Source: Alkanophaga liquidiphilum (GTDB taxonomy: Archaea > Halobacteriota > Syntropharchaeia > Alkanophagales > B39-G2). Taken from it: DNA of 28,355 nucleotides. The notes under the pieces were generated by a model. That model searched no databases. It saw only the letters and a program-made list of their open reading frames with translations, and was not told the origin of the DNA. The position numbers and the translations under genes are program-made. The stretch spans positions 1 through 28,355 of the forward strand of contig JAPHEF010000026.1 in NCBI GenBank assembly GCA_029259535.1, written 5' to 3'. The stretch's first letter is position 1. The number at the start of each line of letters is the position of its first letter. Below, in pieces: positions 1-7,047 of this stretch.

Positions 1-1
1 T

Positions 2-382
2 AGTTTGGGTGTAGATTCTGTTGATTCCATGAGCTGGAGGATGAAAGCAGCTTATGGGGCAATTCAACTTCCTGGGGTTGGTGATAGATTTATCTCTCCC
101 AAAAATGGTAGAAAACAACTTAAAGAAGATCATCTGCTCGAAAAATGTAAATGTCCAATTTGTATTAACAAATCACTAAGCGAGAGAAAAAACGCATTAG
201 ATAATTCTAAGCACAGCACTTTTTATAATAGAGCCATACATAATGCATTCATCTTCAAAGAGGAAGAATGCGCATTTCATAAGGCATTAGAAACAAAAAA
301 TGTAACTAAATTTTTGCATGAACGATTGAAAAAAACTAGATACAAAAATTTGATGAAAGAAGCTATCCATAATAATGATTAA
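2..382 (+). CDS. C-terminal part of a tRNA-guanine transglycosylase-superfamily protein, DpdA/TgtA5-like (partial)
   Basis: The reading frame is open to the left edge, so only the C-terminus is present (about 126 codons). Seen: a GVDSVDSMSWRMKAAYG stretch resembling the conserved end of the TGT barrel, then CKCPIC followed about 35 residues later by a His in NRAIHN. This fits the CxCxxC...H zinc site of TGT enzymes. TGT-family enzymes exchange guanine for a 7-deazaguanine in tRNA. The DpdA branch does so in DNA as part of a modification-restriction system. The divergent, short C-terminus and the defence-rich surroundings favour a DpdA/TgtA5-like protein over a housekeeping TGT, but that is inference. 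The first apparent start (TTG at 5) is probably internal. An attC-like element follows the stop by about 50 nt in the same orientation, so this looks like the last gene of an integron-type cassette. Confidence 0.6.
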   Translation, partial: SLGVDSVDSMSWRMKAAYGAIQLPGVGDRFISPKNGRKQLKEDHLLEKCKCPICINKSLSERKNALDNSKHSTFYNRAIHNAFIFKEEECAFHKALETKNVTKFLHERLKKTRYKNLMKEAIHNND

Positions 383-431
383 TATACCCGTCGCCCGCAA
401 CTCTCCGCATCGCATCGGTGCTATCGCACTC

Positions 432-530
432 GGACAACAGGAGGATATGTGGCTCCGCTACGCTCCGCTCAAATTTGCTATCGCAAACTTCACATATTCG
501 CAAACTTCACATATCCCCGGAACGTTATAC
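432..530 (+). repeat. attC-like element a
   Basis: R''-like box GGACAAC (432-438) and R' box GTTATAC (524-530) enclose a perfect 9-bp inner inverted arm (GGATATGTG / CACATATCC). Inside is a hairpin TTTGC-TATC-GCAAA followed by ACTTC. Spacers on the two sides are unequal (AGGA versus CCGGAAC), as in the unpaired central spacer of attC sites. A 17-bp tandem duplication (481-497 and 498-514) enlarges the 3' arm. The 40 nt upstream of R'' also resemble the sequence upstream of element d. It lies just downstream of the TGT-like gene and shares its orientation. Confidence 0.7.
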
Positions 531-577
531 GCCATTGTCAAAATAAATGTAGCGAAGTCAAATAAAGGGAGAAGAAA

Positions 578-1738
578 ATGAAGAAAATAGGCGACATATC
601 AATAATTATTGGAACAATTATAGGAATTGGATACATTTTTGTAGGACTTTCATGGTTTTCGGCTGAACGAGATTTTACTTCCCCTGATGTGTTAGAATAC
701 ATAGCAACGTATGGATACCCTCCAGATGGATTGGCATGGTCTGTTATTGGAGCAGGGATGATCATGATTATAGTGTCACTAATTTGTTCACCGCTTCTAT
801 TAATAATTGGTATCTATGCAGCACTTAAAATCTTTAGGGAGGATAATCTGCGGCGTTATCTTAGTGTAGGTGTAGCGGTAATGCCGATTGCAACATTTCT
901 TCTGTGTTACCTACTACATCTACCCTTATTTACTGTTACTCTTATTTTCTTCCCAGCAACTTTCTTGATCATGCTGGTTTTAATATCTGCTCTTTACAAA
1001 GGTGACGCGGCCGCAAAGTTAAGCGTAGCTGCAATACTTATATCAATTACATCATTCAGCGGCCTATACTTTGCACTCCAAGGTATTCGTATTCCACTGC
1101 CATTAACTTACTTTGGACTGTTTTTATGCATTATGCCCGGACTGAGCATCATTATCTCGGGCATATTCCTCATCACAAGTGGCTGGTTCGTTTTTCAGAT
1201 ATCAAGGAACAGAATGAAACTCGTGCTCATTGTTTTCGTTGTAGCTGTGGTTCTGACAATACTCATACTGTTCGCCGGAATGAATTATATTACTGGAATG
1301 AATATAAGCCATATAAATATAGGAATAGATGACGAGCATCACCATCTTGGAGACAACTTCAAGCCAGACCTCTTTCCACAAAATCCAGAAGGCACGAGTT
1401 ACACTACTCAGATAACGATCAGTGACCAGTTCCGAATAACTACTGGAAATGTGACCTTATCCATAGTCACTAAAAATGTTATACCTACTGATACCGAGGG
1501 AATTGGTCTGTACTACGACTATGTCTACATAAATGAACACAGCATTGGCAAACTGAATGACTTCATACAAGCAGAAAAACAAGACTACTTTCCAAGAACC
1601 GTGGATATTCCATTTAGCGCTTCGCTGCTAAATACTGGTAGAAATACCATAACAATTACCTCTGGCTGTGACGATTCTGGAATCAACTATGATGATTTTG
1701 AATTTTATGACATTAAACTTGAAATTGTTAGTGTATGA
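578..1738 (+). CDS. Orphan polytopic membrane protein with extracytoplasmic C-terminal domain
   Basis: I do not recognise a family. The 386 residues begin with a hydrophobic segment at about 7-27, followed by further membrane segments at about 58-86, 96-116, 118-140, 148-168, 176-206 and 215-237. After these comes a soluble region of about 150 residues rich in beta-type sequence (His-rich DDEHHHLGDN near 255, then many Thr/Ile/Asp residues), presumably outside the cell. The start ATG is preceded by a purine-rich AAAGGGAGAAG. The gene is alone between attC-like elements a and b, giving the classic one-ORF cassette layout: its 5' boundary box and its 3' R'' box are perfect complements. Composition is AT-richer than the pyr genes that follow. 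A role as a membrane effector or surface-stress protein is possible but unsupported. Confidence 0.75.
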   Translation: MKKIGDISIIIGTIIGIGYIFVGLSWFSAERDFTSPDVLEYIATYGYPPDGLAWSVIGAGMIMIIVSLICSPLLLIIGIYAALKIFREDNLRRYLSVGVAVMPIATFLLCYLLHLPLFTVTLIFFPATFLIMLVLISALYKGDAAAKLSVAAILISITSFSGLYFALQGIRIPLPLTYFGLFLCIMPGLSIIISGIFLITSGWFVFQISRNRMKLVLIVFVVAVVLTILILFAGMNYITGMNISHINIGIDDEHHHLGDNFKPDLFPQNPEGTSYTTQITISDQFRITTGNVTLSIVTKNVIPTDTEGIGLYYDYVYINEHSIGKLNDFIQAEKQDYFPRTVDIPFSASLLNTGRNTITITSGCDDSGINYDDFEFYDIKLEIVSV

Positions 1739-1781
1739 ATGCAAAACAAGTTTGAATATACATGGAACAACTGGCAACGGC

Positions 1782-1865
1782 GTATAACAGCGGATAAAAG
1801 GCTTCGCTACGCTTCGCCCAAATTTCGGCTATGCCGAAACTTCGTATACGCTGGGACCGTTATAC
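1782..1865 (+). repeat. attC-like element b
   Basis: R'' GTATAAC (1782-1788) and R' GTTATAC (1859-1865) are exact complements. Inner arms are AGCGGATA and TATACGCT, with an extra GGGACC spacer on the 3' side only. The internal hairpin TTTCGG-CTATG-CCGAAA is preceded by CGCCCAAA and followed by ACTTC, the same frame as the other copies but with different, compensating stem bases. It sits 43 nt after the membrane-protein stop. Confidence 0.7.
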
Positions 1866-2165
1866 ACAATTGGTCGCAATAAAATTTAAGTTTGAATTAA
1901 GGTCACAACCAGAGGTAGAAGTGGCTTTTGTTGTTATGAAGCAAGACTGTCGAGGGCATCCAAAGTTTCAGTAAAACCGACAAAGCTTACACAGCATGCT
2001 CCACGCAGCCGTAATATTCGGCTTAACCGAGAGACAGGAGCAAGCACGCACAGTTCGTTGTGAGACATCTACCGAATACGGGAAACGAAGCTTAAATGCC
2101 GCACTTTTGCATAAGGCTGCTGACCTTCCCGTCGCTGCTTTTCCTCAGCATACTTGCGAAGAAGA
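1866..2165. other. About 300 bp without a recognised gene upstream of pyrD
   Basis: This is the junction between cassette DNA and the chromosomal core. A frame in register with pyrD is open back to an ATG at 1996, but its translation has no resemblance to dihydroorotate dehydrogenases. Short dyads such as CCGTAATATTCGG and a later CCGAATACGG occur. I see no tRNA and no second attC-like site here. Confidence 0.5.
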
Positions 2166-2173
2166 TTATAAAG
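2166..2173 (+). promoter_or_regulatory. TATA box of pyrD-pyrK
   Basis: TTATAAAG is centred about 25 nt upstream of the ATG at 2194. This is the spacing of a leaderless archaeal promoter and the main reason for choosing that start over an ATG at 1996. Confidence 0.6.
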
Positions 2174-2193
2174 GGCTCGTAAATCTTAAAGCG

Positions 2194-3105
2194 ATGTTCG
2201 GATTAGAGGTGCAGCTATGCGGCGTCAAGCTGAGAAACCCGACAGTTCTTGCTGCTGGTATTTTAGGAACGAGCCCGCACATTCTCAAAAGGATTTACGA
2301 CGCAGGCGCCGGCGCAGTCACGACGAAATCCATCGGACCGAGAGAGCGAGAGGGGCATCCGAACCCTGTCGTCGTGGAGTTCGAGTGCGGGCTTCTGAAC
2401 GCCGTCGGGCTGCCGTCGCCGCCGCTTGAGGAGAGTGTGGAAAATCTGCGCAAAGCCGTGAAGCTTGTAAAAGGACCGGTGATAGCAAGCATCTACGGCG
2501 AGACCGCTGCCGATTTCAGGCTCGTCGCATCGCACGTCTCCGAAGCGGAGCCGGCGATGGTCGAGCTCAATATTTCATGTCCGAACGTCGAAGGGCGCAT
2601 CCCCGCATTGAACCCTACGGAGAGCGCCGAAATCGTCGGCGCCGTCAGAGACGTTGTAAGGCAGCCTCTGATAGTGAAGCTAAGCCCTACAGACACTTTT
2701 AGGATAAAGGAGGTAGCAAGGGCGGTTGTGGATGCCGGCGCCGACATCATAGCCGCTGTAAATACAATGCCTGCGATGGTCATTGACGTGAATTTCGGGC
2801 GTCCGGTGCTCTCGAACAGAAGAGGGGGCATGAGCGGCGCCGCCCTCCGCCCGATAGCGGTGCGCTGCGTCTACGACATTTACGAGGAAATAGCGGCTGC
2901 GGACATCCCGATAATAGGAATGGGCGGCGTTAGTTCCGGTAGGGATGCTTTGGAAATGATGATGGCGGGCGCGAGTGCCGTCGGCGTCGGAACCGCAGTC
3001 CTCAAAGGACTTGACGTATTTAAACGCATCTTAGCTGAAATGGAGGAATTTTTGAAAAAGCGAGGTTTTTCATTGACTGAGATTGTAGGAATGGCACACA
3101 AATAG
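2194..3105 (+). CDS. pyrD: Dihydroorotate dehydrogenase, class 1B catalytic subunit
   Basis: Oxidises dihydroorotate to orotate in pyrimidine synthesis. It is an FMN TIM-barrel enzyme paired with the PyrK electron-transfer subunit. Seen: the N-terminal LRNPTVLAAGILG, the substrate-loop NISCPN with Cys129 (the class 1 catalytic base), VKLSPT, and the C-terminal FMN-phosphate region IIGMGGVSSGRDA followed by GASAVGVGTA. At 303 residues it has the normal family length. The frame is open further upstream to an ATG at 1996, but MFGLEVQLCGVKL matches the usual family N-terminus and a TATA box lies 25 nt upstream, so I start here. The pyrK start follows the stop by 4 nt, implying one transcript. Confidence 0.93.
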   Translation: MFGLEVQLCGVKLRNPTVLAAGILGTSPHILKRIYDAGAGAVTTKSIGPREREGHPNPVVVEFECGLLNAVGLPSPPLEESVENLRKAVKLVKGPVIASIYGETAADFRLVASHVSEAEPAMVELNISCPNVEGRIPALNPTESAEIVGAVRDVVRQPLIVKLSPTDTFRIKEVARAVVDAGADIIAAVNTMPAMVIDVNFGRPVLSNRRGGMSGAALRPIAVRCVYDIYEEIAAADIPIIGMGGVSSGRDALEMMMAGASAVGVGTAVLKGLDVFKRILAEMEEFLKKRGFSLTEIVGMAHK

Positions 3106-3109
3106 AGAG

Positions 3110-3883
3110 ATGGCAAAGCCAAGAGCTACGAGGGTCGAAAGAGTAGTGATGGAAAATGTAAGAGTGAAGACCCTCGTGTTCGATTTGGAATTAGAAGCAC
3201 AGCCCGGGCAATTTATCATGCTCTGGCTGCCTGGCGTTGGCGAGAAGCCATTTACGCTAAGCTACATGCCGAAAGTGGGCGTGAGCGTTGCAAGGGTCGG
3301 CACCTTCACGCAAAGACTGCATGAAATCAATGAGGGTGAAATGCTGGGCGTAAGAGGACCTTATGGTCATGGTTTCCGCCTCTTAGGCGAGAGGGTCTGC
3401 ATGGTCGCCGGCGGCGTCGGCGCCGCGGCACTCGCTCCGCTGGCGGAGACGCTGAAAGCGTCAGGAGCGAAAATAACGACGATACTTGGAGCTAAAAGCG
3501 CGTCGGAACTCCTTTTTGAGAGGAGGTTTTTGGCGTGTGGTGAGGTGTCCGTGTGCACCGACGACGGCTCTAAAGGTAAAAAAGCTCTTGCGACCACCTT
3601 GTTTTTGGAATTGCTTGAGCGTCGTGATTTTGACGCCGTTTACGCCTGCGGGCCCGAGCTTATGATATACGAGGTTGCGAGGCTGTGCGAGGAGCGTGGC
3701 ATAAAAATGCAGGCTGCCATTGAGAGATACATGAAGTGCGGAATCGGGATTTGCGGGAGCTGCGTGCTCGACGGGTATCGTGTGTGCGTCGAGGGTCCGG
3801 TCTTTGACGGAAAGACGCTTCTTAGGAGCGAAGAGTTCGCAAGTGTGCGAAGAGAGCATTCCGGACGCTTGGTGCGCATTTAG
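3110..3883 (+). CDS. pyrK: Dihydroorotate dehydrogenase electron-transfer subunit
   Basis: This is the FAD/[2Fe-2S] subunit that passes electrons from PyrD to NAD+. Seen: the flavin-binding stretch KPFTLS (46-51) in an N-terminal beta-barrel, the nucleotide-binding AGGVGAAALAPLAE (about 100-113), and a C-terminal ferredoxin-like cluster motif with Cys210, Cys215, Cys218 and Cys226 (CGIGICGSC...C). Length of 257 residues is normal. It follows pyrD by 4 nt, as in other class 1B loci. The stop codon is immediately followed by the 3' end of a tRNA on the opposite strand, so the two transcripts converge with no spacer. Confidence 0.92.
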   Translation: MAKPRATRVERVVMENVRVKTLVFDLELEAQPGQFIMLWLPGVGEKPFTLSYMPKVGVSVARVGTFTQRLHEINEGEMLGVRGPYGHGFRLLGERVCMVAGGVGAAALAPLAETLKASGAKITTILGAKSASELLFERRFLACGEVSVCTDDGSKGKKALATTLFLELLERRDFDAVYACGPELMIYEVARLCEERGIKMQAAIERYMKCGIGICGSCVLDGYRVCVEGPVFDGKTLLRSEEFASVRREHSGRLVRI

Positions 3884-3958
3884 TAGCGGGGGGTGGATTC
3901 GAACCACCGATCTCCGGGTTATGAGCCCGGCGGGATTTCCTGACTACCCCACCCCGCT
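3884..3958 (-). tRNA. tRNA-Met(CAU), initiator type
   Basis: The minus strand folds as a complete tRNA. The acceptor AGCGGGG pairs with CCCCGCT plus discriminator A, the T-loop is GGTTCGAATCC, and the anticodon is CAT in CCGGGCTCATAACCCGG. The run of three G:C pairs in the anticodon stem (GGG...CCC) is the hallmark of initiator tRNAs, so this is tRNA-iMet and not elongator Met or tRNA-Ile2. CCA is not encoded. No intron is seen. It ends one base from the pyrK stop on the other strand. Confidence 0.93.
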
Positions 3959-4261
3959 ATCATGAAAACCCCATGCCCGGCGCTTCTCGCTCCCGCCTTG
4001 CACGCCCTCACGATATCGTTAGTCGGGCGGTTATATTTTAACGTTTCTCCTTTAAATATTTTCTTCTCCGAAAGCGACAAGGGGAACTCGGCATCCATAG
4101 GGCATGCTAAACGCTCGAGGCTTAAGTTAAGTTTTCAAGAGAAAGATTAAGCGTGTTTCCGCAATACAAATACTCATGGCATGGTGTGTTGCTGGCTCAA
4201 TACATTTTTCATGAAGCATGTGGAAAGGCAATGAGGACGCCGCTTAGCCGTGAGCGCTGTC
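3959..4261. other. About 300 bp intergenic region between tRNA-iMet and purM
   Basis: It holds the divergent upstream regions of the tRNA and purM. AT-rich blocks TTATATTTTA (4031-4040) and TTTAAATATT (4051-4060) could be the tRNA promoter on the minus strand. Short open frames exist but have no RBS or recognisable sequence. Confidence 0.4.
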
Positions 4262-4269
4262 AAAATATA
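4262..4269 (+). promoter_or_regulatory. TATA box of purM
   Basis: AAAATATA is centred about 25 nt upstream of the purM ATG, consistent with a leaderless transcript. Confidence 0.5.
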
Positions 4270-4289
4270 GTTTCGCCTTACTTTTTATT

Positions 4290-5294
4290 ATGTGGACGTA
4301 TGCGAGGGCGGGCGTCGATATCAAGAAGGAAGCTGCAGTTGTAAGAGCGTTACGTGAGGGGCTGCGCAAGGTCAGCAGCGACCTGAGCGTGGTCGGGCAC
4401 TTCGCAGGACTCATCGAGCTTCCATTCGACAGCGAGCATTTACTTGCGCTCACTTGCGACGGCGTTGGCTCGAAAATGCTAATTGCGCAAAAACTGGGGA
4501 AATTCGACACGATAGGCATAGACTGCATTGCGATGAACGTGAACGACATTATTTGCGTGGGTGCTAAGCCGCTGGCGTTCGTGGACTACTTGGCGGTGCA
4601 GCAGCTCGACGAAGAAGTTGCGAAGGAGATCGCTGAGGGTTTGCAGAAAGGAGCGGAGCTTGCGGGTGTCCGCATACTCGGCGGGGAAACTGCAACGCTT
4701 CCCGAGCTGATAAATGGTATTGATCTTTCAGGAGCGTGCGTCGGCTACGTCCGCAGGGACGCTGTCGTCAGCGGCGAGAAAATAGAGAAAGGTGACGTTA
4801 TCATAGGTTTAGAGAGTAGCGGCATCCATAGCAACGGCTTGACGCTTGCAAGAAAGGTTATAGAGAGCGCTGGACTCTCCTACGAAGCGGACTTCCCATA
4901 TGGCGCCAAGACCATAGGCGAGGAGCTTTTGACGCCGACGAGGATTTACGTTAAAGAGGTTTTAGAGCTTTTGCGCACGTGCGAAGTGCACGGCTTGGCA
5001 CACATCACAGGCGGCGGACTGCTTAAACTTCTGAGGCTTACAAAGCTCGCAGGCAAGGATTTGGGCTTTGAGCTTAGCGAGCCTTTAGAGCCACAGCCGA
5101 TTTTCACGTTTTTGCAGGAGTTAGGCGGGATTAAGGACGAAGAAATGTATAAGACGTTCAATATGGGCATGGGCTTTGCTGTCGTTGTTCCCGAAAGCGA
5201 GGAGCAGAAAGCAAGAAGAATCGCAGGCGGAAGAGTAGTAGGGCGAGTCATTAAGGGCAGAGAAGTTAGAATTAAGGATGTGCGCATAAGGTGA
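4290..5294 (+). CDS. purM: Phosphoribosylformylglycinamidine cyclo-ligase (AIR synthetase)
   Basis: Performs ATP-dependent ring closure of FGAM to AIR in purine synthesis. Seen: an N-terminal YARAGVDI, the ATP/Mg-binding LTCDGVGSKMLIA and GIDCIAMNVNDIICVGAKPLAFVDY, GGETATLPE, ESSGIHSNGLTLAR, and HITGGGLLKLLRL in the C-terminal half. These are the conserved blocks of the PurM/SelD fold in order. The 334 residues match the family, and the start directly before YARAGVD is usual. A dCMP deaminase gene follows after 7 nt in the same direction and is likely cotranscribed. Confidence 0.94.
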   Translation: MWTYARAGVDIKKEAAVVRALREGLRKVSSDLSVVGHFAGLIELPFDSEHLLALTCDGVGSKMLIAQKLGKFDTIGIDCIAMNVNDIICVGAKPLAFVDYLAVQQLDEEVAKEIAEGLQKGAELAGVRILGGETATLPELINGIDLSGACVGYVRRDAVVSGEKIEKGDVIIGLESSGIHSNGLTLARKVIESAGLSYEADFPYGAKTIGEELLTPTRIYVKEVLELLRTCEVHGLAHITGGGLLKLLRLTKLAGKDLGFELSEPLEPQPIFTFLQELGGIKDEEMYKTFNMGMGFAVVVPESEEQKARRIAGGRVVGRVIKGREVRIKDVRIR

Positions 5295-5301
5295 GGAGGG
5301 G

Positions 5302-5766
5302 ATGGCGAAGAGAATCTCAGTGGATGAGTATTTCATGGAGATAGCGAAAGTCGTGGCGAAACGCTCGACGTGCCTCCGCCGCCAGATAGGGGCAGTCATC
5401 GTGAAGAACAAGATTATCGTCTCGACGGGCTACAACGGCGCTCCGAGGGGGCTGCCACACTGCATAGACATCGGTTGCATTCGTGACGAGCTTGGAATCG
5501 CGAGCGGCGAGCGGCACGAGGTCTGTCGCGGGGTGCATGCTGAACAAAATGCTCTCATACAGGCGGGACGTGCTGCGGAAGGGGCGACGCTTTACGTGAA
5601 CGCTTATCCTTGTAAAATATGTGCGAAGCTGATAATAAACGCCGGCATAAAACGTGTCGTCGTATCCGGCGAATACAGCGACCATGAGGGCTTAGAGCTA
5701 CTGAAAGAGGCGGGCATCAATGTTGTGTTCTTGGATGAAGCTGAAGGTAAAACAGCAGACAATTAA
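5302..5766 (+). CDS. Deoxycytidylate (dCMP) deaminase family protein
   Basis: A zinc-dependent cytidine-deaminase-fold enzyme, most likely converting dCMP to dUMP for thymidylate synthesis. Seen: TGYNGAPRGLPHC, the catalytic HAEQNA (His and Glu) and the zinc-binding PCKIC. The extra Cys/His residues in HCIDIGC and RHEVCRGVHAE are typical of dCMP deaminases. At 154 residues it is of normal size. The ATG is preceded by GAGGAGGGG, a strong Shine-Dalgarno sequence, overlapping the region right after purM. The 3' end overlaps the convergent coaE gene by 4 bp. ComEB-like nucleotide deaminase is the alternative name. Confidence 0.9.
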   Translation: MAKRISVDEYFMEIAKVVAKRSTCLRRQIGAVIVKNKIIVSTGYNGAPRGLPHCIDIGCIRDELGIASGERHEVCRGVHAEQNALIQAGRAAEGATLYVNAYPCKICAKLIINAGIKRVVVSGEYSDHEGLELLKEAGINVVFLDEAEGKTADN

Positions 5767-6389
5767 ACAAGAGTCTTAAGTTTTTTGTAAATCTCTTCAA
5801 CCTGCTGTCTCGTGCCTTCAATAGAGCCCTCATTATTAATGACGAAATCCGCATACTTTAACTTCTCCTTGAGGGGGAGTTGCGTCCGTATTCGGCGGCG
5901 AGCTTCCTCTTCCGGAATGCCGTCACGCTCACAGAGCCGCCGCAGCTGCGTCTCCTCGCTCACGTAAACCACGATTACCTTGTCGAGCTTGGGTTTCGTG
6001 GCGTCGGCGGGCGGCGACGCAAGCAGCTTCTCGACGAGCAGCGGAATATCGAGAATTACTATCGCTTTGGGGTCGAGCTTTTCCAAGGCTGCGAGTCGTT
6101 TTTCGCCCTCCTCCGAAATTGCAGGATGCACGATTTTCTCAAGCTTCCGCAACTTGGAGCGGTCCGTAAAGACGACGTCGCCAAGCTTTTTGCGGTCTAT
6201 GGTTAGGTCTCTTTTCAAGATTTCCTTGCCGAACGTCTCTACGACCCGCCACCATGCCTCAGTGCATGGGCGCACGACCTCCCGGCTCAAAACGTCGTAA
6301 TCAATAACGTAGGCACCAAGTTCCATGAAAAATCTCGCGACGAGGCTTTTACCGCTTGCAATCCCGCCGGTAAGTCCGACTCGCAGCAT
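5763..6389 (-). CDS. coaE: Dephospho-CoA kinase
   Basis: Last step of coenzyme A synthesis: phosphorylates the 3'-OH of dephospho-CoA. Seen: the P-loop GGIASGKS (8-15), VIDYDVLSREVV (the Asp that contacts substrate in CoaE), VVFTDRSKLRKLEKIVHPAI, IPLLVEK, and the lid region QLRRLCERDGIPEEEARRRI. The 208 residues match bacterial-type CoaE. Its ATG overlaps the modE stop by one base (TGATG), suggesting translational coupling. A GTG three bases earlier is possible. Many archaea use a different DPCK family, so this CoaE-type enzyme is worth noting. Confidence 0.88.
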   Translation of the reverse strand: MLRVGLTGGIASGKSLVARFFMELGAYVIDYDVLSREVVRPCTEAWWRVVETFGKEILKRDLTIDRKKLGDVVFTDRSKLRKLEKIVHPAISEEGEKRLAALEKLDPKAIVILDIPLLVEKLLASPPADATKPKLDKVIVVYVSEETQLRRLCERDGIPEEEARRRIRTQLPLKEKLKYADFVINNEGSIEGTRQQVEEIYKKLKTLV

Positions 6390-6907
6390 CACTCCTTCGC
6401 TACCATGACTTCCGTCGCTTTTATCACGGCTTCGACCTCATCACCTTTCTTTATGTCAAGCGTTTCCACAGCCTCTTTCGTGATGAGCGCCGTGATGACG
6501 CATGGCGTCTTAATCTCAATGCGCACCCTTGCGGCGACGTTTCCGCACTCAACACTCCTTACGACACCCTTAAGGCGATTCCTTGCACTTATCTTCATGC
6601 ATAACGCCTCCCAATATTCTTCGTCCCCCAAAACCCCCTCCAAATAACCCTTAAAGGAGAGATAGCGGCGCAGCACTTCCTCACCGAATTCAGTAAGGGA
6701 GGCGCCGCCGCCCGTGGCACCGCCACGAAACGTGTGCACGAGCCTGCGTCCGAGGCGTTTTTCGAGTTTTTTAAGGCGTAACCATGCAGCCTTGTAGGAG
6801 AGGGAAAGCGCCTCCGCCGCTCGCATCAATGAGCCAAGCTCTTTTATTCGCAGGAGCAGCTCAGCCTCAGCCTCGAACACAGGCCGCCCGCCGACCTCTA
6901 ACACCAT
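6389..6907 (-). CDS. modE: ModE-family molybdate/tungstate-responsive regulator with one Mop domain
   Basis: Residues 1 to about 105 form a LysR-type winged helix (ELGSLMRAAEALSLSYKAAWLRLKKLE in segments, then TGGGASLTEFGEE), characteristic of ModE. Residues about 110-170 form a single Mop/TOBE oxyanion-binding domain (SARNRLKGVV, NVAARVRIEI, AVIKATEVMVAKE). ModE proteins bind molybdate or tungstate and regulate transport and cofactor genes. The frame is open to 7024, but the ATG at 6907 gives the usual N-terminus and has a TATA box about 40 nt upstream. It is coupled to coaE. No molybdate transporter is in the window, so the target operon lies elsewhere. Confidence 0.85.
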   Translation of the reverse strand: MVLEVGGRPVFEAEAELLLRIKELGSLMRAAEALSLSYKAAWLRLKKLEKRLGRRLVHTFRGGATGGGASLTEFGEEVLRRYLSFKGYLEGVLGDEEYWEALCMKISARNRLKGVVRSVECGNVAARVRIEIKTPCVITALITKEAVETLDIKKGDEVEAVIKATEVMVAKE

Positions 6908-6941
6908 GTTAACGCTTTCCACGTCATAAAGTAATGCGAGC

Positions 6942-6953
6942 GAAAATATATGA
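6942..6953 (-). promoter_or_regulatory. TATA box of modE-coaE
   Basis: CATATATTTTCG on the minus strand is centred about 40 nt before the ATG at 6907, implying a leader of about 15 nt. It supports the short modE start. Confidence 0.5.
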
Positions 6954-7047
6954 TTTTCAGCGTTTTGACGTGATGGCAATGCGTCACAACCTGCAGACTC
7001 GAGCGAGACGTGCCATTCTCGCACGTTTTACTTGTTAAAACTACCCA

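Noticed and set aside
375..581. 68-codon frame after the TGT-like gene
   Set aside because: It spans attC-like element a, has no ribosome binding site and is explained by the repeat.
1996..2193. N-terminal extension of PyrD by 66 residues
   Set aside because: The extension does not resemble the family; a TATA box and the standard N-terminus point to the ATG at 2194.
3780..3965. Plus-strand 61-codon frame ending in WIRTTDLRVMSPAGFPDYP
   Set aside because: This is the well-known false peptide made by translating the complement of a tRNA gene.
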